Below, piece by piece: positions 1-8,250 of a stretch of 8,250 nt of DNA; within the stretch, counting starts at the first letter, position 1; each line of letters begins with the position of its first letter. The DNA lies in assembly GCA_014871545.1 (NCBI GenBank), contig WGSR01000064.1, positions 1 to 8,250 of the forward strand, given 5' to 3'. The DNA comes from Collinsella sp. (GTDB lineage Bacteria; Actinomycetota; Coriobacteriia; Coriobacteriales; Coriobacteriaceae). The position numbers were made by a program, and so were the translations under genes. The notes below the pieces were generated by a model that ran no database searches, had not been told where the DNA came from, and saw only the letters and a list, made by a program, of their open reading frames with translations.

Positions 1-14
1 CAACGGTCGGTACC

Positions 15-23
15 TGATAAACT
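15..23 (+). promoter_or_regulatory. Possible extended -10 promoter element upstream of rpoB
   Basis: The sequence TGATAAACT has the form TG-n-TAnAnT, an extended -10 element matching TATAAT at 4 of 6 positions plus the TG. Any -35 box would lie before the window and cannot be judged. Transcription would begin near base 30, giving a leader of about 65 bases that contains the hairpin at 40..60. A similar string, TGTTAAAGT, occurs at 8191..8199. In most bacteria rpoB is also read through from the upstream ribosomal protein genes rplJ-rplL, so this would be a secondary promoter at best. The call rests on sequence resemblance alone. Confidence 0.25.
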
Positions 24-39
24 ATTAGGTTGCGATAAC

Positions 40-60
40 TGGCGAAGCTATGCCTCGCCA
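40..60 (+). promoter_or_regulatory. Hairpin in the rpoB leader
   Basis: TGGCGA (40..45) is the exact reverse complement of TCGCCA (55..60). After an A-C mismatch, two more pairs (47-53 and 48-52) close a TAT loop. No T-run follows, so this is not an ordinary terminator. It ends 21 bases before the ribosome binding site and does not cover it. The region between rplL and rpoB in other bacteria carries attenuation or RNA processing structures, so such a role is possible here but is only inferred from position. Confidence 0.4.
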
Positions 61-80
61 ATCCACCGAGCATTTCCGTG

Positions 81-87
81 AAGGAGG
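81..87 (+). promoter_or_regulatory. Ribosome binding site of rpoB
   Basis: AAGGAGG lies 9 bases before the GTG at 97, a near-perfect match to the 16S rRNA anti-Shine-Dalgarno sequence at good spacing. It fixes the GTG as the rpoB start; the next in-frame ATG (160) has no comparable site and would cut off conserved N-terminal residues. Confidence 0.85.
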
Positions 88-96
88 AAAAACCTG

Positions 97-3588
<3,492 letters not shown>

Positions 3589-3594
3589 TTGACT

Positions 3595-8073
<4,479 letters not shown>

Positions 8074-8100
8074 TTTCCTAGTACGTTAACCGCCCTTCCA

Positions 8101-8136
8101 AAGACCCGCTTCCCAACAGGGGAGCGGGTCTTTTTT
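8101..8136 (+). terminator. Intrinsic terminator of rpoB-rpoC
   Basis: AAGACCCGCTTCCC (8101..8114) pairs with 8119..8132 through 14 base pairs (one G-T wobble, 8111 with 8122), closing an AACA tetraloop. Its 3' arm runs straight into TTTTTT (8131..8136). It begins 27 bases after the rpoC stop, so it should end the rpoBC transcript. Read on the other strand, the stem is followed only by a short TCTTT, so termination in that direction would be weak. Confidence 0.95.
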
Positions 8137-8152
8137 GGTGAGGAACGTTGCC

Positions 8153-8168
8153 CCGACGAGCACGTCGG
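8153..8168. repeat. Perfect inverted repeat after the terminator
   Basis: CCGACG (8153..8158) and CGTCGG (8163..8168) are exact inverted copies around an AGCA centre. A second small symmetry, TTCCCGGAA (8170..8178), follows immediately. Both lie just upstream of the promoter-like site at 8191. They could be operator sequence or chance symmetry in GC-rich DNA; nothing here distinguishes these. Confidence 0.35.
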
Positions 8169-8190
8169 ATTCCCGGAACGGGCGGCCCGC

Positions 8191-8199
8191 TGTTAAAGT
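8191..8199 (+). promoter_or_regulatory. Possible extended -10 promoter element for a downstream gene
   Basis: TGTTAAAGT matches the TG-n-TAnAnT extended -10 form and resembles TGATAAACT at 15..23. The best -35 candidate at usual spacing (TTCCCG, 8170..8175) is poor. Transcription would start near 8206, after the rpoC terminator, and give a leader of about 30 bases to the ATG at 8235. The position makes sense for the start of a new transcription unit, but the evidence is a weak motif. Confidence 0.3.
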
Positions 8200-8222
8200 T
8201 TGTCGCGAGTTCCGCACGCAAA

Positions 8223-8245
8223 GGAAAGCACTTAATGTGCTTTCC
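8223..8245 (+). repeat. Hairpin covering a possible ribosome binding site
   Basis: GGAAAGCAC (8223..8231) and GTGCTTTCC (8237..8245) are perfect 9-base inverted copies with a TTAAT loop. The 5' arm includes most of AAGGA (8221..8225), a possible ribosome binding site, and the loop contains the first two bases of an ATG (8235..8237). If transcribed, the stem would hide the binding site. The few bases after the stem (GTCTT) do not make a clear terminator, but the window ends there. Confidence 0.55.
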
Positions 8246-8250
8246 GTCTT
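8235..8250 (+). CDS. Possible start of a downstream gene, cut by the window edge
   Basis: An ATG at 8235 sits 9 bases after AAGGA (8221..8225), the spacing seen at rpoB and rpoC. The visible codons read Met-Cys-Phe-Pro-Ser. A possible promoter lies 36 bases upstream. Only five codons are visible, so no product can be named. In many actinobacteria ribosomal protein gene rpsL follows rpoC, but these codons do not resemble an RpsL start. It may equally be non-coding leader sequence. Confidence 0.22.

Noticed and set aside
1..24. End of rplL or another upstream gene
   Set aside because: None of the three frames at the left edge ends in residues resembling a ribosomal protein L7/L12 C-terminus; too few bases are present to claim a gene.
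40..60. Transcription terminator before rpoB
   Set aside because: The stem is short and has no following T-run.

Overview
The window holds the end-to-end genes for the two large subunits of bacterial RNA polymerase: rpoB (beta, 97..3588, GTG start) and rpoC (beta', best start GTG at 3595, stop 8073), both on the + strand and 6 bases apart. A strong intrinsic terminator follows at 8101..8136. The last ~110 bases hold inverted repeats, a weak promoter-like site and possibly the first codons of another gene.

Organism: GC-rich third positions, GTG starts, strong AGGAG-type ribosome binding sites, a beta subunit closest (from memory) to actinobacterial RpoB, and no large E. coli-type insertions in beta or in the beta' trigger loop all suggest a high-GC Actinomycetota. 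The many departures from mycobacterial sequence fit the class Coriobacteriia, perhaps a Collinsella relative. The genus is a guess.

Layout: 1..96 is the rpoB leader, with a possible extended -10 site, a hairpin and a strong ribosome binding site. The rpoC ribosome binding site lies in the last codons of rpoB, so the two are probably translated in a coupled way and end at the same terminator. Together they build the polymerase catalytic core.

Main discovery: the beta' subunit does not stop where the family normally stops. After the conserved core (about residue 1260) it continues for about 232 residues, against about 45 in E. coli. Residues 1341-1397 align without gaps over 57 residues to the C-terminal domain of the alpha subunit (alphaCTD), and keep most of the residues alphaCTD uses to bind UP-element DNA. 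This polymerase therefore seems to carry an extra alphaCTD-like DNA-binding module on beta'. Several parts of the active centre that are nearly invariant elsewhere are also altered: fork loop 2 of beta is 8 residues longer with a replaced sequence, and the beta' bridge helix, trigger-loop base and switch 1 carry unusual residues. All comparisons are to E. coli and Mycobacterium tuberculosis sequences recalled from memory, so they need a real alignment. Whether the traits are shared by the whole class or already described is unknown to me.
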